Source: Desulfonatronum thiosulfatophilum (GTDB lineage: Bacteria > Desulfobacterota > Desulfovibrionia > Desulfovibrionales > Desulfonatronaceae). Taken from it: a stretch of DNA of 64,000 bases. The stretch spans positions 124,001-188,000 of the forward strand of contig NZ_FMXO01000007.1 of assembly GCF_900104215.1 (NCBI RefSeq). Direction: 5' to 3'. Each line of letters begins with the position of its first letter. Within the stretch, counting starts at the first letter, position 1. The notes below the pieces were generated by a model. It was not told the origin of the DNA and searched no databases. It worked only from the letters and a program-made list of their open reading frames with translations. Positions 54,656 through 61,971 of the stretch are shown here, one piece after another. The position numbers and the translations under genes were made by a program.

Positions 54656-54930
54656 CTGGATACCGGCTTTCGCCGGTATGGCTGAAAATGTTCCCTAGGG
54701 GCATTCCGGCGGAAGCCGAAACCCAGTACAGGTGAATGACCACCCATCAATTGAGCTGTATAGTTACTGCTCGGTAATCGATACCTATTCAAAAAAATTC
54801 GAAAAGAAGACTTGGAGCAACTTTTCAGCTGCGGATTGGCTTGCCGTGTTGGGTCATTCCGGGGAAGCCTGTCCCGGGCATGAGCCGGGAGCCGGGATTC
54901 AGTGCAGGTGAATGATCACGCCCATTGAGC
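54656..54930. repeat. Cluster of REP-like palindromes and a direct repeat in a 359-bp intergenic region
   Basis: A perfect 8-bp stem (ATACCGGC/GCCGGTAT, 54660-54679) is followed by two longer related units at about 54702-54756 and 54853-54930. Both contain CATTCCGG, then CAGT, GGTGAATGA, CAC and ATTGAGC in the same order. This is a direct repeat of roughly 60 bp with indels. Nothing coding is seen in the gap from 54594 to 54952. Confidence 0.7.
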
Positions 54931-54952
54931 AGGATTAGTTGCGATTCATGGT

Positions 54953-55885
54953 TCATTCGGGGATCGAGCTGAGCAGGCCGATAAACTGGTTCAGGCTCAT
55001 CCCGTAATGACGTTTCCAGATCTCGTTCAGCGGTGATGCGTGATCGTTGCGTTGCTGGCTGAAGAAGAGCCGAACGGCCTCCAGTAACTCCGTATCCTCC
55101 TGGCGCAGGCCCCAGCCGACTTCGGTCATGGGGCCCACGGGGAACACCATGTGCAAGGCGGGGTACTGCTGGCGGATGATCCAAAATGCGGCATCCGCAT
55201 CAATGACGGTGAAATCGAAAAGTCCTGCGTCAAGACCGCGCAGAACCTCATCCGTGGGCATCAGGCGGATGTCCACCGGGTTGGCCGCATAAGTGGCGTC
55301 GTTCTCCTGCTGTAGCCAGGAATGGAATGCGGTGTCCTTTTCCACTGCCGCGATTCTTCCGCCCATGTCCGATGGGCAGAGAAATTCCTTCGCTTTATCG
55401 ATGTTGATTAAAACGATGAATCGGTTGGTGAACAGGGTGGGGATATCCATCTTGGTGAGGCGCCATTCTTCCCGGGTCAGATTATTCGGGTAGATGTCGC
55501 AGCGTCCGGAAGCCAGAAGCGAGGGAGTATATTCCGCATCACGAACGATCCGGCCGTTTTCGTCAAAAAACTGTTCTTCCCAGTCCACGCGAACCCCCTT
55601 GATATGCATATCCTGTCCAAGAAAGGCGGCAAATGCCTGTACGGCATCGAATGCCGGCCCGGAAAATCGACAATCCTCCCGGCAGTCCATTGGTTCGGCA
55701 TTGACAACGGAAGGATGAATGGGAGCAAAACAGACGCGCAGCTCACAACTGGAAATGATCTCCTGGAAAGAACGGGCCTGGCTTTGCCACGGAAACAGGA
55801 ACACGGATCCGAGGATCACGCAGAACAAGGCAATAACATGGACTGCACGGAAGACGTGCTCGGGGTACTTCAGATTGATGTTCAT
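54953..55885 (-). CDS. Periplasmic solute-binding protein, family 3 (amino acid type)
   Basis: 310 residues. A signal peptide (about 1-37, ending SQARS) precedes a type II binding fold with LRVCFAPIHP, DIYPNNLTREEWR and the second-lobe GLDAGLFDFTVID. Four Cys near the start (CEL, VCF, DCRED, CRF) are unusual for the family. No permease or ATPase is adjacent, so it may be a ligand sensor subunit or an orphan transporter part. The ATG at 55885 follows AAGGAG. Confidence 0.8.
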   Translation of the reverse strand: MNINLKYPEHVFRAVHVIALFCVILGSVFLFPWQSQARSFQEIISSCELRVCFAPIHPSVVNAEPMDCREDCRFSGPAFDAVQAFAAFLGQDMHIKGVRVDWEEQFFDENGRIVRDAEYTPSLLASGRCDIYPNNLTREEWRLTKMDIPTLFTNRFIVLINIDKAKEFLCPSDMGGRIAAVEKDTAFHSWLQQENDATYAANPVDIRLMPTDEVLRGLDAGLFDFTVIDADAAFWIIRQQYPALHMVFPVGPMTEVGWGLRQEDTELLEAVRLFFSQQRNDHASPLNEIWKRHYGMSLNQFIGLLSSIPE

Positions 55886-56051
55886 GGTTGCTCCTTGAAA
55901 GCCCGCCCGTACATCCAATGTGGAGTGATTATCAGATTGAATCAGGTGTCCTGGGCTATGGTGACGTGTTGGTATTTGTGTTTGCGATAAATGCATGGGG
56001 ATTTATTCATCAGTGGTTGTGGGGACGGAATTTGGATTATTGGGCGTGCGG

Positions 56052-57437
56052 CTATTGTAGATGGGGATCAAGGGGGAGTTCAGGGGTTGTGAAACGCTTG
56101 ATATAGGCACGCGTATCGAACTTGCGGGCGCAGCCTTTGGCGTTCATGTAGCGGATCTGGCCGAATATGGGGCGCTCGAACCAGGGGCGGTCGTGGACGC
56201 CGCCGATGCTCCAGGCAATGCCGGTGTACCCGTTGGGGTCCCTACCGTCCAAGGAGTATTTGTCGTTGAGCAGGATGGCGATGGACATGGCTTCTTCGGG
56301 CGACGTAGTCCACTCCAGAATTTTCTTGGCCCAGTACATCCGCATGTAGCCGTGCATCTTGCCCGTGGATACCATCTCCTGCTGGGCGGCGTTCCAGAGA
56401 GCGCCGTGGGTGGCGGCGGTCTCGAATGCTTCCAGCCCATAGCAGTGATCCCGTGGGTCCTTCCGGTGCTTGTCCAGGGTCTTTTTGGCCCAATCCGGAA
56501 AGCCGTCCACCCGGTCGTAGTCCTTGTTGTGCCAGCAGAAATTATCCGCCAACTCCCGGCGGACGATCAATTCTTCCAGAAAAGCCTCCCGCGCGGCCGG
56601 AGACTTGTTTGAGTTCATGACCTCCAAGGCCACGCGCTGGGCCGAGATCTGGCCGAAATGAAGATAGGGCGAAAGATTGGAGAGCACATCGGCATTGGGA
56701 TCATTGCGTTGCTCGTACCGTTCAAGACGGTGGTCCAGGAATTCCCGGAGCATGGCCCTGGCGCCCTCCTCGCCGGGACGCAGCCAATCCACCTCGGCTA
56801 CGTTCATGTCGACCTGCAGGCTGCTTCGTGCCGCCTGCCAGTCCACTGGGGGAAGATCCTGCATTGCCGCGGGGGGATGTGCCAAGTCGGGAAAATCGGT
56901 GAGAAATTCGTCCAGGCGGCGATGAATTTTGGGCCGAATGGTTCGGGCCGCGTATTCCTGTTTGGATGAAGTCTCCCAGCAGGGCACGATGTTGTGGGCA
57001 TCCACCTCAAAGACAGGGATGTCCACTTCGGCGGACACGTCTTGCTTCCACTGCCGCTTGATGCGCAGCGGATCGAAATCCGTGATCAGCATTCCGGCAT
57101 TTGTTTCACGCAGGAAGTCGATCACGGACGGAACCACCTCGCCAAGGCGCAGGGCAAAAGCGATTTGGCGAGCCCGCAGCACGTTTTCAACTTCGGCCAA
57201 CCCCTGGAGCAGGAAGCCGTAGTGGCGGATGGCGGCGTCCAGAAATTTTGGGGAAAGACAGAACAGAACGGAGAGGGGCACGCCGCGTTCCGCGGCCTGA
57301 TCAGCCGCGAAGAGCAGGGCCCAGTTGTCCCGGACGCGCTGATCCCGGCTCATCCAGTAGACAACGGGACCGGCCTGGGGCCGGCCGGATGGTTCGCGGA
57401 TTAACCGAATGCGGGCGGAATGGATATTCCGGGTCAT
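56052..57437 (-). CDS. phrB: Class II deoxyribodipyrimidine (CPD) photolyase
   Basis: 461 residues. The N-terminal antenna-type alpha/beta domain begins VVYWMSRDQRVRDNWAL, the class II signature. The FAD-binding helical domain holds LSNLSPYLHFGQIS, RRELADNFCWHN and the diagnostic SIGGVHDRPWFERP with IFGQIRYM. It repairs cyclobutane pyrimidine dimers with blue or near-UV light. The ATG at 57437 (two codons inside a possible TTG) follows GAGG. Its presence suggests life in lit or surface settings. Confidence 0.93.
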   Translation of the reverse strand: MTRNIHSARIRLIREPSGRPQAGPVVYWMSRDQRVRDNWALLFAADQAAERGVPLSVLFCLSPKFLDAAIRHYGFLLQGLAEVENVLRARQIAFALRLGEVVPSVIDFLRETNAGMLITDFDPLRIKRQWKQDVSAEVDIPVFEVDAHNIVPCWETSSKQEYAARTIRPKIHRRLDEFLTDFPDLAHPPAAMQDLPPVDWQAARSSLQVDMNVAEVDWLRPGEEGARAMLREFLDHRLERYEQRNDPNADVLSNLSPYLHFGQISAQRVALEVMNSNKSPAAREAFLEELIVRRELADNFCWHNKDYDRVDGFPDWAKKTLDKHRKDPRDHCYGLEAFETAATHGALWNAAQQEMVSTGKMHGYMRMYWAKKILEWTTSPEEAMSIAILLNDKYSLDGRDPNGYTGIAWSIGGVHDRPWFERPIFGQIRYMNAKGCARKFDTRAYIKRFTTPELPLDPHLQ

Positions 57438-57613
57438 GGTCAACCTCTGCGGGGTTGAAACTCTTCATCTGCCCGGCTTGCCGAGTTTTGTGGCTTCGCA
57501 AGTTCCATCGCCGATTTACGGTACCCGTGCCTGTCCCCCTGTTCCGGATCGGGTTGTCATGCAGGGGGATCGGCGCGAGCTAGGCGAATTACGGCTCAGT
57601 CAGACACAGACGC

Positions 57614-57868
57614 TCAAGACTTGTTGTCCGGCAAGGTAACGTTGAATTCAAGAACTTCGCAATCGCCGTCTCGGTTCACGTCCACGTTGATGTTCTCCAG
57701 TTCGACATGCACATACTTCTGGACGACAAGCAGGATTTCCTGTCGCAGTTGGGGCAGGAAATCATAGCCGGAATTCTGGGCGCGTTCGTGAGCGACAATG
57801 ATTTGCAGACGGTTCTTGGCGACCTGGGCCGTGGGCTTCTTGGATCGAAAATAACTGAAAATACCCAT
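57614..57868 (-). CDS. minE: Cell division topological specificity factor MinE
   Basis: 84 residues. The membrane-targeting start MGIFSYF is followed by the anti-MinCD helix (AKNRLQIIVAHER) and the dimeric topological domain (DVNRDGDCEVLEFNV). It stimulates the MinD ATPase and makes the Min oscillation. The ATG is one base after the minD stop (TGAGATG), so translation is coupled. A longer frame into minD is a shadow. Confidence 0.95.
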   Translation of the reverse strand: MGIFSYFRSKKPTAQVAKNRLQIIVAHERAQNSGYDFLPQLRQEILLVVQKYVHVELENINVDVNRDGDCEVLEFNVTLPDNKS

Positions 57869-57869
57869 C

Positions 57870-58676
57870 TCAGCCCCCCAACAACCGCGAGAAGAATCCC
57901 TTTTTGACGGGATTGATGAATCGGTGGGCCACGTCTTCTCCAAGGAGCCTGGAAACGGCGTCCGCATAGGCCTGACCGGCATCGCTGGGTTCATCCAGGA
58001 TGACCGGTTCACCGGAATTGGAAGCCGTCAGGACCGCTTTGGATTCCGGAATGACTCCCAGCAGAGGGATGTTCAGAATTTCCTGGACGTCCTCCACGCT
58101 GAGCATGTCGCCGCGCTGAACCCTGGCAGGATCGTAGCGGGTCAGGAGCAGATGCTCCTTGATGACTTCGCCGTTCTTGGCCTTCAAGGTCTTGCTCTGC
58201 AGCAAGCCCAGAATGCGATCCGAGTCGCGGACTGAGGAGACTTCCGGGTTGGTGACCACGATGGCCTCGTCCGCGAAATGCATGGCCATGAGTGCGCCGT
58301 GTTCGATCCCGGCGGGCGAGTCGCAGATCACGAAGTCGAATCGTTTGGACAAATCCTCCAACACTCCGGCCACGCCCTCTTGGCTCAGTGCTTCCTTGTC
58401 CTTGGTCTGGGACGCGGGCAGGATATAAAGATTTTCCACCCGTTTGTCCCGGATAAGGGCCTGGTTCAAGGTGGCGTCGCCTTGGATCACGTTTACGAAG
58501 TCGTAGACCACCCGGCGCTCGCAACCCATGATCAAATCCAGGTTGCGCAGGCCGACGTCGAAATCAAGGACAGCGGTTTGAAAGCCGCGCCGGGCCAGAC
58601 CGGTAGCCAGCGAAGCGCTGGAAGTGGTTTTCCCCACGCCTCCCTTGCCTGATGTGACAACGATTATCTTCCCCAC
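57870..58676 (-). CDS. minD: Septum site-determining ATPase MinD
   Basis: 268 residues. The deviant Walker A is GKGGVGKT (10-17), followed by LDFDVGLRNLD and CDSPAGIE. The C-terminal amphipathic membrane helix is KKGFFSRLLGG. It recruits MinC to the membrane near the poles and is released by MinE. GGAGGAAG lies upstream of the ATG. It is separated from minC by 283 bp that hold hexamer repeats. Confidence 0.97.
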   Translation of the reverse strand: MGKIIVVTSGKGGVGKTTSSASLATGLARRGFQTAVLDFDVGLRNLDLIMGCERRVVYDFVNVIQGDATLNQALIRDKRVENLYILPASQTKDKEALSQEGVAGVLEDLSKRFDFVICDSPAGIEHGALMAMHFADEAIVVTNPEVSSVRDSDRILGLLQSKTLKAKNGEVIKEHLLLTRYDPARVQRGDMLSVEDVQEILNIPLLGVIPESKAVLTASNSGEPVILDEPSDAGQAYADAVSRLLGEDVAHRFINPVKKGFFSRLLGG

Positions 58677-58790
58677 ACTTCCTCCTGATCAAAGGCCTGA
58701 TTCAAGGCACGCAAAGGTTTATGTTGTTGGCGCACGGCTCCGCGCCGCAGTGGACTTGTTGTTTATTTGGTTCAACTCGGCATTTGCCAG

Positions 58791-58824
58791 GATCGAAATC
58801 GAAATCGAAATCGAAATCGAAATA
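58791..58824 (+). repeat. (GAAATC)n array in the minC-minD gap
   Basis: Four exact GAAATC units (58795-58818) with partial units at each end. An oppositely oriented array starts 24 bp later, so the pair can form a stem of about 20 bp with two mismatches. Confidence 0.92.
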
Positions 58825-58847
58825 GTTTCATGATCGAATTGTTTTTT

Positions 58848-58874
58848 CGATTCCGATTTCGATTGCGACTCCGA
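58848..58874 (-). repeat. Oppositely oriented partner array in the minC-minD gap
   Basis: Units CGATTC, CGATTT, CGATTG, CGACTC on the plus strand. It matches the inverse of the 58791 array over 21 bases with two differences. The loop between them is AT-rich. Confidence 0.88.
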
Positions 58875-58959
58875 GCATGAACTGGGTATTCGTTTTCAAT
58901 TGAACCGCAAATGAGAATAAGCTGTATGTCCGGACTATTATTGACGCATGATTATCCGA

Positions 58960-59643
58960 TCAAACGACGTCGATCAGCAGTTGCTGTCCTTCAAGACGGA
59001 TCTGAACGGCTCGGCCAAGCATGTCCTGAGGCAAATCCTCGCTGACCTGGTAGAATCCGGCCACGGAAACCAGATCCGCACGCAGTTCCTTGCAGAAGAT
59101 GCGGGCGTTCTCGTTGCCCATGACGCCGGCCAGGGCGCGTCCGCGCAACGGGGCGTAGATGTGCACGTTGCCGTCCGCGATGACTTCGGCGCCCGGCCCA
59201 ACCGAGGCCAGAACGATCAGATCGCGGCCCTTGGCGTAGATCTGTTGCCCGGACCGAACCGGTTTTTCCACCAGCATGGCGTGCTGAGTGATGGAGGGAC
59301 AGACTGGTTCCTCTACTGGAGCCCGGGGCATGGTCTGCTTGCCGATGGCGAAGACGCCGAGATGAAGATTCGGAGCAAGCCGCTCATGGTACTCATTGCC
59401 GCCCTGGATGCCCACGGGCATCATCCCTTTGTCTCGTAGGGCACGGACCAGTCCGGACAGATTGATGCTTTCCCGCAGTTCTCCGAGTGCGCTGAGATCT
59501 ACGATCACGGCCATGTTACGAAAGAATTCCGGTGTCTGGCTGAGACGGTCCTCCACATCGGTCAACAATTCATCCAAATTCGGGGTCAAAGGACGGAACA
59601 GGGTGCATGGCGCGACTTTGCCTCTGATTTCAAACGCAGGCAT
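58960..59643 (-). CDS. minC: Septum site-determining protein MinC
   Basis: 227 residues. The N-terminal FtsZ-inhibiting domain (about 1-105, AFEIRGKVAPCTLF) is followed by the beta-helical domain (about 125-227, VRSGQQIYAKGRDLIVLASV...HIYAPLRGRALAG), which binds MinD. It blocks Z-ring assembly away from midcell. The ATG at 59643 follows GAGGA; a start 14 codons upstream adds non-family residues. It is the first gene of the min cluster. Confidence 0.94.
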   Translation of the reverse strand: MPAFEIRGKVAPCTLFRPLTPNLDELLTDVEDRLSQTPEFFRNMAVIVDLSALGELRESINLSGLVRALRDKGMMPVGIQGGNEYHERLAPNLHLGVFAIGKQTMPRAPVEEPVCPSITQHAMLVEKPVRSGQQIYAKGRDLIVLASVGPGAEVIADGNVHIYAPLRGRALAGVMGNENARIFCKELRADLVSVAGFYQVSEDLPQDMLGRAVQIRLEGQQLLIDVV

Positions 59644-59840
59644 GAGATGGTCCTCGATTTCCGCGAACGCCGATTCGGTCCGCATGGTGGGAATGTCCGT
59701 GCTTGGTCATGGACGCAAGGTTTACAGCGGGACGGGCTTGAATACAAGCCCTGGCCGCTGTTGCTCAGGCGGAGAGGGAGGGGGACGGGAGGATTTATAT
59801 TTGAATGTGATTTCGAGGGCAATTCTCGGCGCCTATCACG

Positions 59841-61472
59841 CTATGACAGCGGCAGCGCTCCGGCATTTTTCCGCAATGCCCCCCCAACTGAAAAGGCCGG
59901 CATGGTCGCTGATAGTTTGAACGGCAAAATGACATGCACCGTGGTTCCTTCGCCCTCCTCGCTGTCGACGCAAACATCACCGCCCATCAACTGTACGAGT
60001 CTCTTGACGATGGCCAGCCCCAACCCCGCTCCCTGGTAGCAGCGGGTGTAGGAATCGTCTACCTGTACAAAGGGTTTGAACAGGTCCTTGAGATTTTCGT
60101 GGGGAATTCCAATTCCGTTGTCGGAAACGCGGAACAGCAAACGCAGGTCGCTGTTTTTGGCGGGGGAGAGTGGAAGCATTTGAACGAGAACGACACCCCT
60201 CTCAGAGAATTTCAGGGCATTGCCCACCAGATTGAAAAGGACCTGGCGGACGCGAACCTCATCGCCTATGAGTCGCAAAGGTATGGAAGGATCGACAAAA
60301 CATTCCAGGGCGACGCTTTTGTCCCGGGCCGTGACCGTGAACAGATCCACAACCGAGTCGCTAAGGTCCGTGACCTTGAACTCAGTCTCGTGGATTTCCA
60401 TCTTGCCGGCTTCCACCCTGGACAGGTCCAGGATGTCAGTGAGCAGCCTGGTTAGTCTGTCGGCAGATGTCATTGCCAGTTGCACATATTGCGTCTGTTC
60501 GACGTCCAGTTTCGTGGTCCGCAGAAGCTGCATCATGCCCATGATGCCGCTGAGCGGAGTCCGGATTTCGTGCGACATGTTGGCCAGGAAGACGGACTTG
60601 GCTTGGTTGGCGGCTTCGGCCTGGGCCTTGGCCTTGATGGCTTCCTCCTCGGCCCGTTTGCGCTGGGTGACATCATGGCCGATGCACAGGATCTGCTTCT
60701 CGCCATTGTCCCCGATCACGACCCGGTTGCTCCAGGAGATCCAGACCCGACTGCCGTCCTTGAGGAGGTTCTCGTTTTCGTTGGTGAGGTACCGGTCCGG
60801 GTGGAGGGTGATGTCCCGGATCATGGCGGCCATGTCTCTGTTTTGGCTGTCATAGGCGGAAAGCGTTGTGCCGATGACATTTCTTCCCAATACTTCTTCC
60901 TTGGCATACCCAAAAAAACGTTCCGCGAATTCGTTGAAATAAAGCAAGAACCCATCCTGATCCATGCGCAGAATGATACTGTTGGAATTTTCCACAAGTT
61001 CGCGATATTTTTTTTCGCTTTCCCTGAGCGCCTTTTCCGCGGCATGGAGTCGCTGCTCCGTGTCTAATTTGCAAAACAGGCGCTCAAACGCTTTGGGTAG
61101 AAGATCGGTCAGGGCCAGATCCTTGACCAGATAGTCGTCCGCTCCCAGCTTCATCATTTCCACGGCCAACCGTTCATCCCCCTGGCCGGTCATGACGATG
61201 AACGGGGCGTGAAGACCGCGTTGCCGCAAGGCATTGATCAGGTCTCTGCCTGTTGTGTCCGGGAGTTTTTGATCCAGCAGCAAAGCCTGATCCGGAAGCG
61301 CCTGGATGCGCTCCACGGCTTCAGCCCCCGTGGCGACGCTCGCGGCCTCGAACCCGGCCTTGCGCAGTCGCTTTTCGAGCAGTTTCCTCAATCCCTCGTC
61401 GTCTTCAACGATCAGTACGCGCCTGGGATTGTCGGGGAGGACGTTGATAGACGTTTCACTGGGTGAACGCAT
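59841..61472 (-). CDS. REC-PAS-histidine kinase
   Basis: 543 residues. The N-terminal receiver (about 15-130) has VEDDEG, LLLDQKLPDTTG and VKDLAL. A PAS domain (about 155-275) is followed by a coiled stretch of KAQAEAANQ. HisKA has His301 in MSHEIRTPLSGIMGMMQLL, and the ATPase has NLVGNALKF, DNGIGIP and GAGLGLAI. The receiver may take phosphate from another kinase. The ATG at 61472 lies 4 bp after the stop of the single-domain receiver gene and has GGAG; a start at 61487 would overlap it. Confidence 0.88.
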   Translation of the reverse strand: MRSPSETSINVLPDNPRRVLIVEDDEGLRKLLEKRLRKAGFEAASVATGAEAVERIQALPDQALLLDQKLPDTTGRDLINALRQRGLHAPFIVMTGQGDERLAVEMMKLGADDYLVKDLALTDLLPKAFERLFCKLDTEQRLHAAEKALRESEKKYRELVENSNSIILRMDQDGFLLYFNEFAERFFGYAKEEVLGRNVIGTTLSAYDSQNRDMAAMIRDITLHPDRYLTNENENLLKDGSRVWISWSNRVVIGDNGEKQILCIGHDVTQRKRAEEEAIKAKAQAEAANQAKSVFLANMSHEIRTPLSGIMGMMQLLRTTKLDVEQTQYVQLAMTSADRLTRLLTDILDLSRVEAGKMEIHETEFKVTDLSDSVVDLFTVTARDKSVALECFVDPSIPLRLIGDEVRVRQVLFNLVGNALKFSERGVVLVQMLPLSPAKNSDLRLLFRVSDNGIGIPHENLKDLFKPFVQVDDSYTRCYQGAGLGLAIVKRLVQLMGGDVCVDSEEGEGTTVHVILPFKLSATMPAFSVGGALRKNAGALPLS

Positions 61473-61476
61473 GTGA

Positions 61477-61920
61477 TCAATCTCCATTGACTTTCGGAAC
61501 CTGCACGACCATCAGGAACAGTCCAAGCTGGCGAATGGCGTTCACGAACTCTTCATATTCAACAGGTTTGGTAATGTAGCTGTTGCATCCCATGGCATGA
61601 CAGCGCGCTACTTCCATCGGGTTGTCAGTGGTGGTGATCATGATCACCGGCAGCTTGCGCAATTCCGGATCGCACTTGATCCGGGCCAGCACTTCCAGCC
61701 CGTCCAGCTTGGGCATGCGGATGTCCAGCAGCAGGACATAGGCCGTACCGGACTTTCGTTTTCGGCCGTCTCCAAGACGCAACAGGAAGTTCACGATTTC
61801 CTGGCCGTCCCTGAAATGGAGCATCTCGTTGAGAATGCCGGCTCTGGCCAGATTTTTCCGGATCAATCCCGCATGCCCTTCATCATCTTCGGCTATAAGA
61901 ATGACAACTTCCTGATTCAT
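61477..61920 (-). CDS. Single-domain response regulator (Rcp1-like)
   Basis: 147 residues, one receiver domain. Acidic residues are in IAEDDEGH, the phosphorylated Asp in LLLDIRMPKLDG, Thr in ITTTD and Lys in TKPVEY. NPMEVARCHAMGCNSYITKP is typical of cyanobacterial Rcp1-like receivers that pair with PAS or phytochrome kinases. It lies between two such kinases, so it likely passes phosphate between them. Confidence 0.92.
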   Translation of the reverse strand: MNQEVVILIAEDDEGHAGLIRKNLARAGILNEMLHFRDGQEIVNFLLRLGDGRKRKSGTAYVLLLDIRMPKLDGLEVLARIKCDPELRKLPVIMITTTDNPMEVARCHAMGCNSYITKPVEYEEFVNAIRQLGLFLMVVQVPKVNGD

Positions 61921-61971
61921 ATCGTTTTCCTGTTGGTTGTGACCAAATCTCGCAGTTTGCGGGGCGGGTGG

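Noticed and set aside
44387-58874. Hexamer arrays as CRISPR
   Set aside because: Units are 6 bp with no spacers, and no cas genes are present.
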